DNA from: Merluccius polli | Taxonomy: Eukaryota > Chordata > Actinopteri > Gadiformes > Merlucciidae | DNA length: 64,000 nucleotides | Direction of reading: 5' to 3' | Assembly (NCBI GenBank): GCA_030340625.1 | Contig: JAOPHQ010000614.1 | Coordinates: forward strand, 69,501 to 133,500 | Shown here: positions 25,661 to 39,065 of the stretch, one piece after another | Numbering within the stretch: the first letter of the stretch is position 1 | How the letters are laid out: every line of letters begins with the position of its first letter | Notes under the pieces: generated by a model | What the model was told of the DNA's origin: nothing | Database searches by the model: none | Seen by the model: only the letters and a program-made list of their open reading frames with translations | Made by a program: the position numbers and the translations under genes

Positions 25661-28600
25661 TCAGTTCGGGGCTCGACCCGGGTCCCTCTCCTTCATCTCC
25701 CTCAGCCAGTCCTCCACACTCTTACCCGCCGTGGCAGAGAAAAAATGTTCACTGCGGTAGCGGCTGTGTCCGGTCTCCCTCCGCTTTGGCTGGCCGCACT
25801 TCCTGCACTTCTGTACTTGTGGCACGCCGGCCCGGACAGACATGACTCTTCCTGTCTGTGCCCTCTCCTTGGCCTTGTTCCTCCTGTTCCATTCAGTATT
25901 GTACGGACAGTCAGGCTGAGGAGGAGGAGCAGTAGGTGCTGCCTGCACTGCTTGTTGTCCTTGCTGTCCTGGCAGCAACTGCAGTGCAGGCAGCTGAGGG
26001 CCGGCGTGACGTGCGGCGGCCAGCGGCAGAAGGAGGACGTGTGGGGCTGGCGTTGTCCGAGGGAGCGTTGGGAGGGGGGGGGGGGATGGGGAGCACCCTC
26101 ACACTCTGCTGGGGCAGTGAGAGGTTCAGGAGGAGAAGCTGTGCAGCTGGAAAAGGTCCTGTTGCAGCAGCTGCAGCAGCAGCTGTTGGTGGTAAGGCCA
26201 GGACAGCAGCTGAGGGGGCAGGCAGTAAAGGCGCCAGTAGCCGTGTGCGCGCTACTGGCGCCGGCAGAACAGACACCGGTGCTGCCACAGCCGGTGCTGC
26301 TGCCGGACCTACCCCCGCCCTTGCCACTGCCGTCGTCGCCTGGCCTGTAGGCACCACCGTTGCTGCTGCTGCCGGAGGACGATCCACCGGCGGTGCTCCT
26401 GGGCCCGGCGCTGCCGCCGCTGTCGCTGCTGCCGCTGTCGCTGCTGCCGCTGTCGCTGCTGCCGCTGTCGCTGCTGCCGCTGTCGCTGCTGCTGCTGTCG
26501 CTGCTGCCGCTGCCGAGCCCGCTGCCGCTGGTGGTCCTCCCTCTGCTGCAACGCCTGCATCTAGCACAGCCCTCTCCTTCTCCCGCTGCGTCCTGGTGAA
26601 CCTGAGAACGGATTTCAACACAGTATTTTAGTTACATGTACAATTTTGAGGGTATGTAATTCAAGCATGTCCTTACCATAACATATATCATTGTCCAAAG
26701 CATCAAACATACCACAGCGAGAGGGTCCTGCAGTTCAGCTCATAGAGCTGAATGGGCGCCCGAGCCATCAACCTCTGGTGGCCCAGCACAAGGTCCCGGA
26801 TGTGCTGGTATCGAAGCAGTATGCAGTCCCACCGCGACCGCCGGACACTGTGCACACGGGTGCCCGAGGGGTACAAGCGGCACAGCTGGGTGCATACTGC
26901 TTCTACCAGCCGGCTTGTGCTGGGACTGCTGGCAGGTCCAGAGGTCTGTCCGACCAGGCAGCTGCGGACAATGGGTAGAAAAAAAAGATGGATATGAGCA
27001 TGATGTGAACATTACATAAAGCAGCTTGTGTGTACATCAGGGAAACGTATGATGGAAGTGTAGCTTTACCGTCTCATGCTCTCCACACCAGGTATACTGG
27101 TGCGGTGAGACTTTGCTGCCATGAAGCGCCCCCGAGCTGGCCTGTCCCTGTAGCGGGGAGGGTAAAGTACTCTGGCCCTGTCGTATGTGGACAGGGCCTC
27201 GTAGAGCCCGATGAGCTCATCTACCCTCCCCTCGGACAAGGCCTGGTCGTAGCGCAACCCCACCAAGGCTGTGGCCAACTGGACCACAGCCAGGTACCCC
27301 GGCTGGTCATCTGGTCCTCTGTAGTCCTGCAGACACACAAGCAGAGACAGAAAACAATCAGTCAGATGGATGGAACAGAGCACAGTGTGGTGATGTGAGA
27401 TGCAGAGGTGGCGTGCCTACCTCAGCAGCCTGCTGAGGCTCTGGCGAGGACCGGCCGGGGGAGTGGGGTGCGGGCTCGGGGGCAGTGGTCGGACGGGATG
27501 GCTCGGGCGCGGGTGCGTCAGCTGGTTGCCCTGACCGCGGGTCCATCTGAGGAGCTGGGACGTCAGGCACATGGAGGGTTGGGTCATCGACCTCCTCCTG
27601 GCCGACGTCACGTCCTTCCTCAGTGGATGGGGCAAGAGGAACGTCCCCCCCCCCCCCGCGTCCGGAGTGTCAGGGTCCAAGCTGACGTCCTGCAGCACTC
27701 TGCCCGTCTGGGAGTACAGGTACTCGATGCCAATGAGCTCCCCTGAAGTACAACACCACAAATCACATCACTCAGTCTGGTACTAATATCACTCAGTGTG
27801 GACATGTGTAAGCGTGGCGGTTGAGTGTTCCTACCGGTGTACTCCCTGGGCTTGGTGTAATCCCTGACCAGACTCGGGCCAAGCACCCTTTGGCTGAGCT
27901 GGTCAAGGGAGTGCTGCAGGGGGCCACTGTAGGAGCGGAGCAGCGGCCGGCCCTCCTGTGCCGCGGACGCCGCCCTGTCCTCGTTCCACCGCGCCAACCC
28001 CTCCAGGAGAAATGCCTGAAAGTGCCATGGATTGGCACTTTCTCCTGAGGAGGAACACAGATATGTTTAGCAGTTTATTCAGTGCACACAATGTGAATGA
28101 CAATGAGTCAACGACAGTGACAGATTGACATGAGAGTGAAACACGTGGTTTACCTGGGATAAAGAGGTTGAGGTGCAGGTGGAACGACTCAAGTGACGTG
28201 GAGCCTCGTGCACAACGGTACACCGGCAGGCTGATCCCCCCCTTGGTCAGCCTGCCTGTCTCGGTGTACAGCTCCACGCCCGGCGGGTCCTGAATGCACT
28301 GGAGGTGACGCCGCTGCTCCCTCCGGATTGCCTGGATGCGGTCCTGGTCCAGCAGGGGAATCCCCATTGTGTCTCGTCCGTTGGCACCGCCGAAGGATTC
28401 CAGGAGGTCACCGATCAGCCGCTCCGTCACCGCCGCTCCACGCGTGCGGCGACGGCAATGGGTAGCCATGTCCCTGCGGCTGACGTGCCTCCACACTCCG
28501 GCGTCGGACGAGAAGGTCATCCCCTGCGCCTCAAGCGTCCTCTTCTTCGCGTCGAGCAACCGGGCTGTGTCCTCTGGGTCCCACCGGAAGATGCACAAGG

Positions 28601-30022
28601 ACAGCTGCTGCAGGAAGGACTTGTACAGCTGGTGGCTCTCGGTGTTGACACCTGACGCATAGCGCCGCATCAGGTGCCAGATGTCGAGCCGGACCACCAG
28701 CTTGTCCCACTCCTTGAACGCAGCAGCTGCCTTGGAGGTCCCGTGGGACGAACAACAGTCCCGGTCGACGTAGAGGAGCTGAGGCGGCTCCACCCCAGCG
28801 TCCCGGTACCGCCGCACTAACCCCGCAGCCATGGACACCAGACCGGACCCCTCGGTGTCCGTGAGCACGGACATTAGCACCTGTCCGTGCTCGTTACCGA
28901 CGTTGGTTGCCCATGCTGCGGTCTGGGCGGCGGCACCGGCGAGCTTCCGGGTCACCTGTTTGAAAGAATAACGCACATCAGTAAGGCTGCACGCACATAG
29001 CCAGAGCATGACACTCAGCTTGTGCTATTGCACCACATTTACCCTCTTGGTTGAATCCATCTTCAGGATGGTTCCAAAGATGGAGGTGACCCGGGCCTTC
29101 ACGTCCTCCAGGCGGGAGAGGATGTCGTGGCAGTACACCAGTAACAGCCACCCGTACTGGGGCACGGGTGGCTGTGTCGGTGGTGGGGTGCACATGCGCA
29201 CGACACCCATCGACGTGAAGGGCTCCATGACGCTGAGGTAGTGCATGGACCGCCGCATCCAGGCCTCTGTGTGTGCCTCACAGAGTTTGTGGTACAGCTG
29301 CGTGGGGCTGTCCCCCCCCCCCCCCCCCCCCCCCCGAGTACGCTCACGCAGCTGTATGATGACCCGCCGGTCGCAGGCAAGCCTACAGAGGAGCACATTA
29401 TGTGTTACAGAAGAGCCACACACAGAGACGCTGCGTGATACACAGAGACAGTGTTCAGACAGCTACTTACTTGTAGGTGAGGATCGCTGGGAACTGGGCG
29501 CGATGACCCTCTCCCAGCTGACCCACCACTTCCTGCGACCACGCAGCTACCTTCTTCTTACACCGACGGCACTCCAGGTACTCGGTGGCCATCAAGTACC
29601 AGCCGTCGATGTCCAGGACCCTCCGGATGGTCCTGTAAAGCCCACACTTGGTGAGGGCCTTGTTGCAGCATGTCGGCCGGACGCCCCACAGACGCAGGGG
29701 CGTCCAGAGGAACAGCCGACATGCGAAGAAGGCAGCTGGTGAGGCGGGTGGCTGAGTGTAACTCGGCCGGGGCTGAGGGGGATACCACCACAGCTTGAGG
29801 TCTGTGGTCAGTGTTGTCCTCCCCTTGCTGTCAGGCTGAAACAGCTCCCGGCCGATCCACTCCTGCTCTTCCCCGGTGAGAGCTGTCCGCCAGCTCTCAG
29901 GCAACCGGGCCTGTGAGGAAAAACACACAACACAAACAAACACACACACTGTAAGGAGGCTGAGTCGGTGCTACATGCAGTTTGACAGTCGACTCCACTG
30001 AGTTGTGCGTCCATGAGTACAG

Positions 30023-30061
<39 letters not shown>

Positions 30062-32172
30062 TGCCTCAGCCAAAGCAGGAGTGGGCGTTGCGGTCTGCTC
30101 CACATTGCTCTCCTTCCTCTTCCTCGTCCTCTGGGTCGGTGGAGCAGCCGCAACTTGAGGTGGTGGTGGTGGTGGCAGTGGGGGAGGGATGGAGGACAGT
30201 GCAGGAGGAGGTGGAGATGGAGGCGTCACCACCAGCGGGAGCGGGAGAGTGTGAAGGATGTGTACGTGAGCTTCAGACGCCACACACAACAAAATAGCAT
30301 CAGCACAATGATAGTCATGGGACAAGACCAAGTGAGTCTGAGTGTTGATGACGTGCAGTAAGCCAGTGATTAGGGCAGAAGGTTTAGCGCTACCAGGCGA
30401 ATGTTAAGAGATGGGTTACCAGATGTGCTACCAGGCGAATGTTAAGAGATGTGTTACCAGATGTGCTACCAGGCGACTGTTAAGAGATGTCTTACCAGAT
30501 GTGCTACCAGGCGAATGTTAAGAGATGTGTTACCAGATGTGCTACCAGGCGAATGTTAAGAGATGGGTTACCAGATGTGCTACCAGGCGAATGTTAAGAG
30601 ATGCGTTACCAGATGTGCTACCAGGCGAATGTTAAGAGATGCGTTACCAGATGTGCTACCAGGCGAATGTTAAGAGATGCGTTACCAGATGTGCTACCAG
30701 GTGAATGTTAAGAGATGCGTTACAAGACGCGCTACAAGGCGAATGTTGAGAGATGCAGCAGGGCCGAGGGAAGTAGACACGTGAAGGCGTTTAATCAAAT
30801 CTGCATTACCTCCACATGAGTGAGGATAGCACTACCACCTACAAAGATGGCGATATTACCTGCCAAACCTACCTTTGTCCTTCAAGCATCAGCTGCAGCG
30901 ACCAGTAAATGAAACAATTACAGTTAATACAAACATACTGACAGAAGAATATATATTGAAGGCAAATGTTACAGTGTGACACGTCCAGTGTGGTGCCAGT
31001 TACCCGTTTCTACGTCAGTGACCATCTGGACCAGTTCCTCGTCCGTCACCTCTGGCAGCGGCGGCGGAACCGAGGGGCGCTGGTCTCGGAGGGATGGAGA
31101 CACCGCTATGGGGGGGGTTGGGCAATGGTTAGTAAGTCACGTACACTGAACTGTACTCTGTTGTGTTAAACAGAAAGAAAGAGATCTACCTCGAGCCGCA
31201 GGCCGTGCAGGTGAGGTCATCAGCTTCCTGACCTTGGCCTGCAGCTCAGCTGGGCCCATGGGACGCCGCCCCAGTAGGCCCGAGAACTTTGAAGCGGTCG
31301 GCTTGTGTGGCGGCAGCGCGGTGGAAGCAGTGGCCTTGCTGGGGCCACTGCTGGTGGCGGTGGTGGGGCCACTGCTGGTGGCGGTGGTGGGGGGTGCTGC
31401 TGCTGCTGCTGCGGCTGCTGGTGGGTGGTGGGGGGGTAGCAGCCGCCGCCGTCGCCGCCTCTGCCGACCGCTCTTTGTCTCGGGCCAGGATATACTTCTT
31501 GGCGGCGTCCATTGCGGTCCCAGGGTGCGGTGTCTTCCCTCGAAGCCACTTGACGTATCTACAACACAGACAGCCATTGCATTAGTGAACAATAATGACA
31601 TACAGCAATTCACAATCCATTGTGTGTAGCACCAATCACTCACCCTTGGCGGTCCTTGTCACAGGACTCGTACAGGTCCTTCAGGGTGTCCTCTTTAAAC
31701 TTCCCGAAGCCAACAAGGGCCTCGCCCTCACACCCGGGCTGACCTCGTGCGCCCGGTGGAATTTGATGAGCCCATCAAACTCCGGGTGGGCGCAAGAGTA
31801 CCGGGCGAGTGCGTCCTTGTTGGCCATAAGGGGGCTGTCCGAGGCACTCGTCTCCCGCTGGTGGCTGGCCAGCAACTGCACCGTGTAGCCCACGTCGTTC
31901 TCCAGGAGCCAGCGGAAGGTTTGACCCTGGTACTTCCCAGACTGGATGCTGTGGCAGCTCAGCACCAGCATGGGGTTCCCAGGGTCACCGCCCGTGGAGA
32001 CGACGTGGGCTTGGGCCTCCTTCTCCACCTCCTTCTCCACCTCCTCCGGCTTCTTGGCCCTCGCAGCAGCGTCCCCGCGTGGCCCCTTGGCGGCGATGTA
32101 GGCCGCCGCCTCTTCAGAGGCCCGCAGGAGCAGCTGCTGCGAGGCTGTGCGCCTTAGCATTACAAAATCCAT
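25661..32172 (-). pseudogene. Array gene copy D
   Basis: Intermediate copy. It keeps the exon-6 segment lost from A-C and matches E there, but with a poly-C run of about 26 bases at 29,311-29,337 that encodes extra glycines without breaking frame. Exon 5 (29471-29910) and exon 7 (28154-28955) are open. It shares the 19-bp exon-1 deletion with A-C while having the E-type sequence immediately beside it. Exon 9 has 13 C and the last exon 12 G, both out of frame. The Pro-rich exon 4 is shortened. Last exon 25661-26601. Confidence 0.7.
30397..30755. repeat. 38-bp minisatellite, about 9.5 units (copy D)
   Basis: Expanded in this copy only, with unit variants GGGTT, GTGTT, GTCTT and GCGTT; part of why this unit is longer. 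Confidence 0.9.
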
Positions 32173-32262
32173 TTCTACAATGACAAGAAATGACACAGCA
32201 CAGCATTAAACGAGCATTACAGGTTAAACTACATATTAATTGCTATATCACCAGGAACATCA

Positions 32263-32626
32263 CACATAAGATTAATGATATGCTGGTAGTACACATTCAC
32301 TATTAAAACATTAACACATAAGATTAATGATATGCTGGTACTACACATTCACTATTGAAACATTACCACATAAGATTAATGATATACTGGTAGTACACAT
32401 TCACTATTAAAACATTAACACATAAGATTAATGATATACTGGTACTACACATTCACTATTGAAACATTACCACATAAGATTAATGATATACTGGTAGTAC
32501 ACATTCACTATTGAAACATTAACACATAAGATTAACGATATACTGGTACTACACATTCACTGTTGAAACATTAACACATAAGATTAATGATATCCTCGTA
32601 CTACACATTCACTATTGAAACATTAC
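32263..32626. repeat. 52-bp minisatellite, seven units (copy D)
   Basis: Two extra units relative to copies A-C, shared with copy E. Confidence 0.9.
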
Positions 32627-33081
32627 CGTTAACAAATTAACATAACGTGACCCAACATGTGTCATTGGCAGCCATTTAAAAAAAAAAAAAGGCTTACTGT
32701 TACGGCATAAAACATACACTTAAACTTCATCTTTTGATTTCACGTGGCGATATTATAATCTTAAGGGTCTGAGGACATTAACTGTATAGTCTTTTCATAC
32801 TTTAATTTTGTTTTCTGAGATCGTCACATGTTGTAATTACGCCGTAGCATCCTAGCTTGAAATATCAAAACCAGCGATTGACGGCAAAACGTAATAACAC
32901 AAACTCCACGTCAGTACATCGTAAAAGTACTGTGGGGTCACAAATGTTATATCAATACATTAATATATTTATTTTGGTTTTACTCACTCAGTCAAAACGC
33001 ACGCTATGTGATTTCTCTCTTGGCAGCACGATCAGGTGGGCGTTAACGGCTAACGTGTGACAAACAATCCGAGCTGCTGAT

Positions 33082-33390
33082 TAACGAAGAGGAACTCGCC
33101 ACTGATTGGCCCACAACGAAGAGGAACTCGCCACTGATTGTCCCACAACGAAGAGGAACTCGCCACTGATTGTCCCACAACGAAGAGGAACTCGCCACTG
33201 ATTGGCCCACAACGAAGAGGAACTCGCCACTGATTGGCCCACAACGAAGAGGAACGCGCCTGGCACACAGAGACCATTGCTGGGCGTAACCCAGCGTTGT
33301 GCTCTGTTTTTCTTCACTTCGCGCATGCGCACTAAAGCCTCCGCGCTTGCGCACTAAAGCGCAAAAGACGCTCAGTGAACGCCGTTTCGA
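33082..33390 (-). promoter_or_regulatory. Putative promoter block, copy D (five repeats)
   Basis: Five 32-bp repeats; three keep GATTGG (inverted CCAAT) and two read GATTGT. GCGCATGCGC is at 33321-33330. Confidence 0.5.
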
Positions 33391-34617
33391 ATCCCGATGG
33401 AAGCAGACTGAAATGTGCGCAAAGTGTTGTAATATGTTCTGTAAATATAACAATGATTAAAATATCCTTGGAACTGTTATATTGAGTCTATAAATTATAG
33501 TGAATGTGCATATTTCCAAGACCAGGTAATGCAATGAATGAAATGATTTGTCATTTACAGTATGGTTTATCTCCTGTTTTCATTGTATTATATCTATCTA
33601 TCTATCTATAGATAGATATTCACTGTTGATTGCTTTAAATTTGATATGAATGAATGAATAAATAGCCTTTATTGTCATTATACTTTTTACAGTACTACTC
33701 ACCAGACTCTGCTCCTGTGGGGGAGTACAGTGTGGGACCAGACAAAAATATATAGGACAAGACAACATGATGACAGTATAAAATGACACCATTTATTTTA
33801 AATATGATGTCATAGGACTTAATTAAGCCATAATAAAGGTCCAGGATACAGGACAGTGCAGCATATCAGTGTGGATACAGGACAGTGCAGCATATCAGTG
33901 TGGAAATGGCTTTATAAAAAAAGTTCTCAGTAAAAAAGGGGTTCTCAGTTCTCAGTAAAAAAGGGGTAAACCAATTATTTACTCATGTAAAAATACATGC
34001 TGTGTATGATTTGTTTTTCCCCTTTGTCTTCTAGTGAAATAAATACCAGTTAAATATCTTTTTGCTGGTGTTGTTGTTGTTGTTATTGTATAGATGCAGA
34101 ACACATCGAACACAGCAGCAGTACAGGAGCGAAATAGGTTATTTAAAATACAATACAATAATAATAATAATAAATGGTGATGCAGAACAGTGCAGTGGCA
34201 CAAGGCAATCACAGCAGACAGTATAAGAGCTCAGCACAGATATGCATGGATACATAACACAGCGCCATTACAGTGTGAAGTACCTGTGGCATACAAGGCT
34301 TTTTTTGTCTGCATCGCAGACACTGGACGTAACTGATGTAACAGTGATCACATTAATGAACATACCCAACATGTCCGAAATATAAAAATAAAAAAAAACT
34401 TGTCAGTGCATAGAATCAGAACAGCACAAAGGCATGACTGTGTGTGTTATAGACTGTGTGTGTTATACAGGTGTGAATGGGACAGACATTTTTTTTTCTA
34501 TCATAGTGTCACTGATGTAGAAGAGTTGTGGCAGGGTGGGTGGACCGGTGTTGGTAGAAAGCCTCCACACTGCGGCAAAGTCCCGGTCCTTGTGGAGGGT
34601 AAAGTCAATGTCTTTAA

Positions 34618-34657
<40 letters not shown>

Positions 34658-34696
34658 AAACTAACTATATACACCTGCCCCAGCAAGAGTGCGAAA

Positions 34697-35606
34697 TCAG
34701 TTCGGGGCTCGACCCGGGTCCCTCTCCTTCATCTCCCTCAGCCAGTCCTCCACACTCTTACCCGCCGCGGCAGAGCAAAAATGTTCACTGCGGTAGCGGC
34801 TGTGTCCGGTCTCCCTCCGCTTTGGCTGGCCGCACTTCCTGCACTTCTGTACTTGTGGCACGCCGGCCCGGACAGACATGACTCTTCCTGTCTGTGCCCT
34901 CTCCTTGGCCTTGTTCCTCCTGTTCCATTCAGTATTGTACGGACAGTCAGGCTGAGGAGGAGGAGCAGTAGGTGCTGCCTGCACTGCTTGTTGTCCTTGC
35001 TGTCCTGGCAGCAACTGCAGTGCAGGCAGCTGAGGGCCGGCGTGACGTGCGGCGGCCAGCGGCAGAAGGAGGACGTGTGGGGCTGGCGTTGTCCGAGGGA
35101 GCGTTGGGAGGGGGGGGGGGATGGGGAGCACCCTCACACTCTGCTGGGGCAGTGAGAGGTTCAGGAGGAGAAGCTGTGCAGCTGGAAAAGGTCCTGTTGC
35201 AGCAGCTGCAGCAGCAGCTGTTGGTGGTAAGGCCAGGACAGCAGCTGAGGGGGCAGGCAGTAAAGGCGCCAGTAGCCGTGTGCGCGCTACTGGCGCCGGC
35301 AGAACAGACACCGGTGCTGCCACAGCCGGTGCTGCTGCCGGACCTACCCCCGCCCTTGCCACTGCCGTCGTCGCCTGGCCTGTAGGCACCACCGTTGCTG
35401 CTGCTGCCGGAGGACGATCCACCGGCGGTGCTCCTGGGCCCGGCGCTGCCGCCGCTGTCGCTGCTGCCGCTGTCGCTGCTGCCGCTGTCGCTGCTGCCGC
35501 TGTCGCTGCTGCCGCTGCCGAGCCCGCTGCCGCTGGTGGTCCTCCCTCTGCTGCAACGCCTGCATCTAGCACAGCCCTCTCCTTCTCCCGCTGCGTCCTG
35601 GTGAAC
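34697..35606 (-). CDS. Copy E last exon: Ala-rich linker and C-terminal zinc motif
   Basis: Starts after acceptor CTCAG, completing a Trp codon (LSLW|FTRTQREKER). A long Ala/Pro low-complexity stretch follows, including ATAAA-type repeats (four units here, six in A-D). The tail has CRKCGQP...ETGH...Y...HFC, a compact C-x2-C...H...C arrangement typical of zinc binding, then SVEDWLREMKER before the stop. The G-run at 35,110-35,120 (11 G) keeps frame; copies B-D have 12 and break. Confidence 0.75.
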
Positions 35607-38600
35607 CTGAGAACGGATTTCAACACAGTATTTTAGTTACATGTACAATTTTGAGGGTATGTAATTCAAGCATGTCCTTACCATAACATATATCATTGTC
35701 CAAAGCATCAAACATACCACAGCGAGAGGGTCCTGCAGTTCAGCTCATAGAGCTGAATGGGCGCCCGAGCCATCAACCTCTGGTGGCCCAGCACAAGGTC
35801 CCGGATGTGCTGGTATCGAAGCAGTATGCAGTCCCACCGCGACCGCCGGACACTGTGCACACGGGTGCCCGAGGGGTACAAGCGGCACAGCTGGGTGCAT
35901 ACTGCTTCTACCAGCCGGCTTGTGCTGGGACTGCTGGCAGGTCCAGAGGTCTGTCCGACCAGGCAGCTGCGGACAATGGGTAGAAAAAAAAGATGGATAT
36001 GAGCATGATGTGAACATTACATAAAGCAGCTTGTGTGTACATCAGGGAAACGTATGATGGAAGTGTAGCTTTACCGTCTCATGCTCTCCACACCAGGTAT
36101 ACTGGTGCGGTGAGACTTTGCTGCCATGAAGCGCCCCCGAGCTGGCCTGTCCCTGTAGCGGGGAGGGTAAAGTACTCTGGCCCTGTCGTATGTGGACAGG
36201 GCCTCGTAGAGCCCGATGAGCTCATCTACCCTCCCCTCGGACAAGGCCTGGTCGTAGCGCAACCCCACCAAGGCTGTGGCCAACTGGACCACAGCCAGGT
36301 ACCCCGGCTGGTCATCTGGTCCTCTGTAGTCCTGCAGACACACAAGCAGAGACAGAAAACAATCAGTCAGATGGATGGAACAGAGCACAGTGTGGTGATG
36401 TGAGATGCAGAGGTGGCGTGCCTACCTCAGCAGCCTGCTGAGGCTCTGGCGAGGACCGGCCGGGGGAGTGGGGTGCGGGCTCGGGGGCAGTGGTCGGACG
36501 GGATGGCTCGGGCGCGGGTGCGTCAGCTGGTTGCCCTGACCGCGGGTCCATCTGAGGAGCTGGGACGTCAGGCACATGGAGGGTTGGGTCATCGACCTCC
36601 TCCTGGCCGACGTCACGTCCTTCCTCAGTGGATGGGGCAAGAGGAACGTCCCCCCCCCCCCGCGTCCGGAGTGTCAGGGTCCAAGCTGACGTCCTGCAGC
36701 ACTCTGCCCGTCTGGGAGTACAGGTACTCGATGCCAATGAGCTCCCCTGAAGTACAACACCACAAATCACATCACTCAGTCTGGTACTAATATCACTCAG
36801 TGTGGACATGTGTAAGCGTGGCGGTTGAGTGTTCCTACCGGTGTACTCCCTGGGCTTGGTGTAATCCCTGACCAGACTCGTGCCAAGCACCCTTTGGCTG
36901 AGCTGGTCAAGGGAGTGCTGCAGGGGGCCACTGTAGGAGCGGAGCAGCGGCCGGCCCTCCTGTGCCGCGGACGCCGCCCTGTCCTCGTTCCACCGCGCCA
37001 ACCCCTCCAGGAGAAATGCCTGAAAGTGCCATGGATTGGCACTTTCTCCTGAGGAGGAACACAGATATGTTTAGCAGTTTATTCAGTGCACACAATGTGA
37101 ATGACAATGAGTCAACGACAGTGACAGATTGACATGAGAGTGAAACACGTGGTTTACCTGGGATAAAGAGGTTGAGGTGCAGGTGGAACGACTCAAGTGA
37201 CGTGGAGCCTCGTGCACAACGGTACACCGGCAGGCTGATCCCCCCCTTGGTCAGCCTGCCTGTCTCGGTGTACAGCTCCACGCCCGGCGGGTCCTGAATG
37301 CACTGGAGGTGACGCCGCTGCTCCCTCCGGATTGCCTGGATGCGGTCCTGGTCCAGCAGGGGAATCCCCATTGTGTCTCGTCCGTTGGCACCGCCGAAGG
37401 ATTCCAGGAGGTCACCGATCAGCCGCTCCGTCACCGCCGCTCCACGCGTGCGGCGACGGCAATGGGTAGCCATGTCCCTGCGGCTGACGTGCCTCCACAC
37501 TCCGGCGTCGGACGAGAAGGTCATCCCCTGCGCCTCAAGCGTCCTCTTCTTCGCGTCGAGCAACCGGGCTGTGTCCTCTGGGTCCCACCGGAAGATGCAC
37601 AAGGACAGCTGCTGCAGGAAGGACTTGTACAGCTGGTGGCTCTCGGTGTTGACACCTGACGCATAGCGCCGCATCAGGTGCCAGATGTCGAGCCGGACCA
37701 CCAGCTTGTCCCACTCCTTGAACGCAGCAGCTGCCTTGGAGGTCCCGTGGGACGAACAACAGTCCCGGTCGACGTAGAGGAGCTGAGGCGGCTCCACCCC
37801 AGCGTCCCGGTACCGCCGCACTAACCCCGCAGCCATGGACAACAGACCGGACCCCTCGGTGTCCGTGAGCACGGACATTAGCACCTGTCCGTGCTCGTTG
37901 CCGACGTTGGTTGCCCATGCTGCGGTCTGGGCGGCGGCACCGGCGAGCTTCCGGGTCACCTGTTTGAAAGAATAACGCACATCAGTAAGGCTCCACGCAC
38001 ATAGCCAGAGCATGACACTCAGCTTGTGCTATTGCACCACATTTACCCTCTTGGTTGAATCCATCTTCAGGATGGTTCCAAAGATGGAGGTGACCCGGGC
38101 CTTCACGTCCTCCAGGCGGGAGAGGATGTCGTGGCAGTACACCAGTAACAGCCACCCGTACAGGGGCACGGGTGGCATAGTCGGTGGTGGGGTGCACATG
38201 CGCACGACACCCATCGACGTGAAGGGCTCCATGACGCTGAGGTAGTGCATGGACCGCCGCATCCAGGCCTCTGTGTGTGCCTCACAGAGTTTGTGGTACA
38301 GCTGCGTGGGGCTGTTCCCCCGAGTACGCTCACGCAGCTGTAGGATGACCCGCCGGTCGCAGGCAAGCCTACAGAGGAGCACATTATGTGTTACAGAAGA
38401 GCCACACACAGAGACGCTGCGTGATACACAGAGACAGTGTTCAGACAGCTACTTACTTGTAGGTGAGGATCGCTGGGAACTGGGCGCGATGACCCTCTCC
38501 CAGCTGACCCACCACCTCCTGCGACCACGCAGCTACCTTCTTCTTACACCGACGGCACTCCAGGTACTCGGTGGCCATCAAGTACCAGCCGTCGATGTCC

Positions 38601-39008
38601 AGGACCCTCCGGATGGTCCTGTAAAGCCCACACTTGGTGAGGGCCTTGTTGCAGCATGTCGGCCGGACGCCCCACAGACGCAGGGGCGTCCAGAGGAACA
38701 GCCGACATGCAAAGAAGGCAGCTGGTGAGGCGGGTGGCTGAGTGTAACTCGGCCGGGGCTGAGGGGGATACCACCACAGCTGGAGGTCTGTGGTGAGCGT
38801 GGTCCTCCCCTTGCTGTCCAGCTGAAACAGCTCCCGGCCGATCCACTCCTGCTCTTCCACGGTGAGAGCTGTCCGCCAGCTCTCAGGCAACCGGGCCTGT
38901 GAGGAAAAACACACAACACAAACAAACAAACACACTGTAAGGAGGCTGAGTCGGTGCTACATGCAGTTTGACAGTCGACTCCACTGAGTTGTGCGTCCAT
39001 GAGTACAG

Positions 39009-39065
<57 letters not shown>

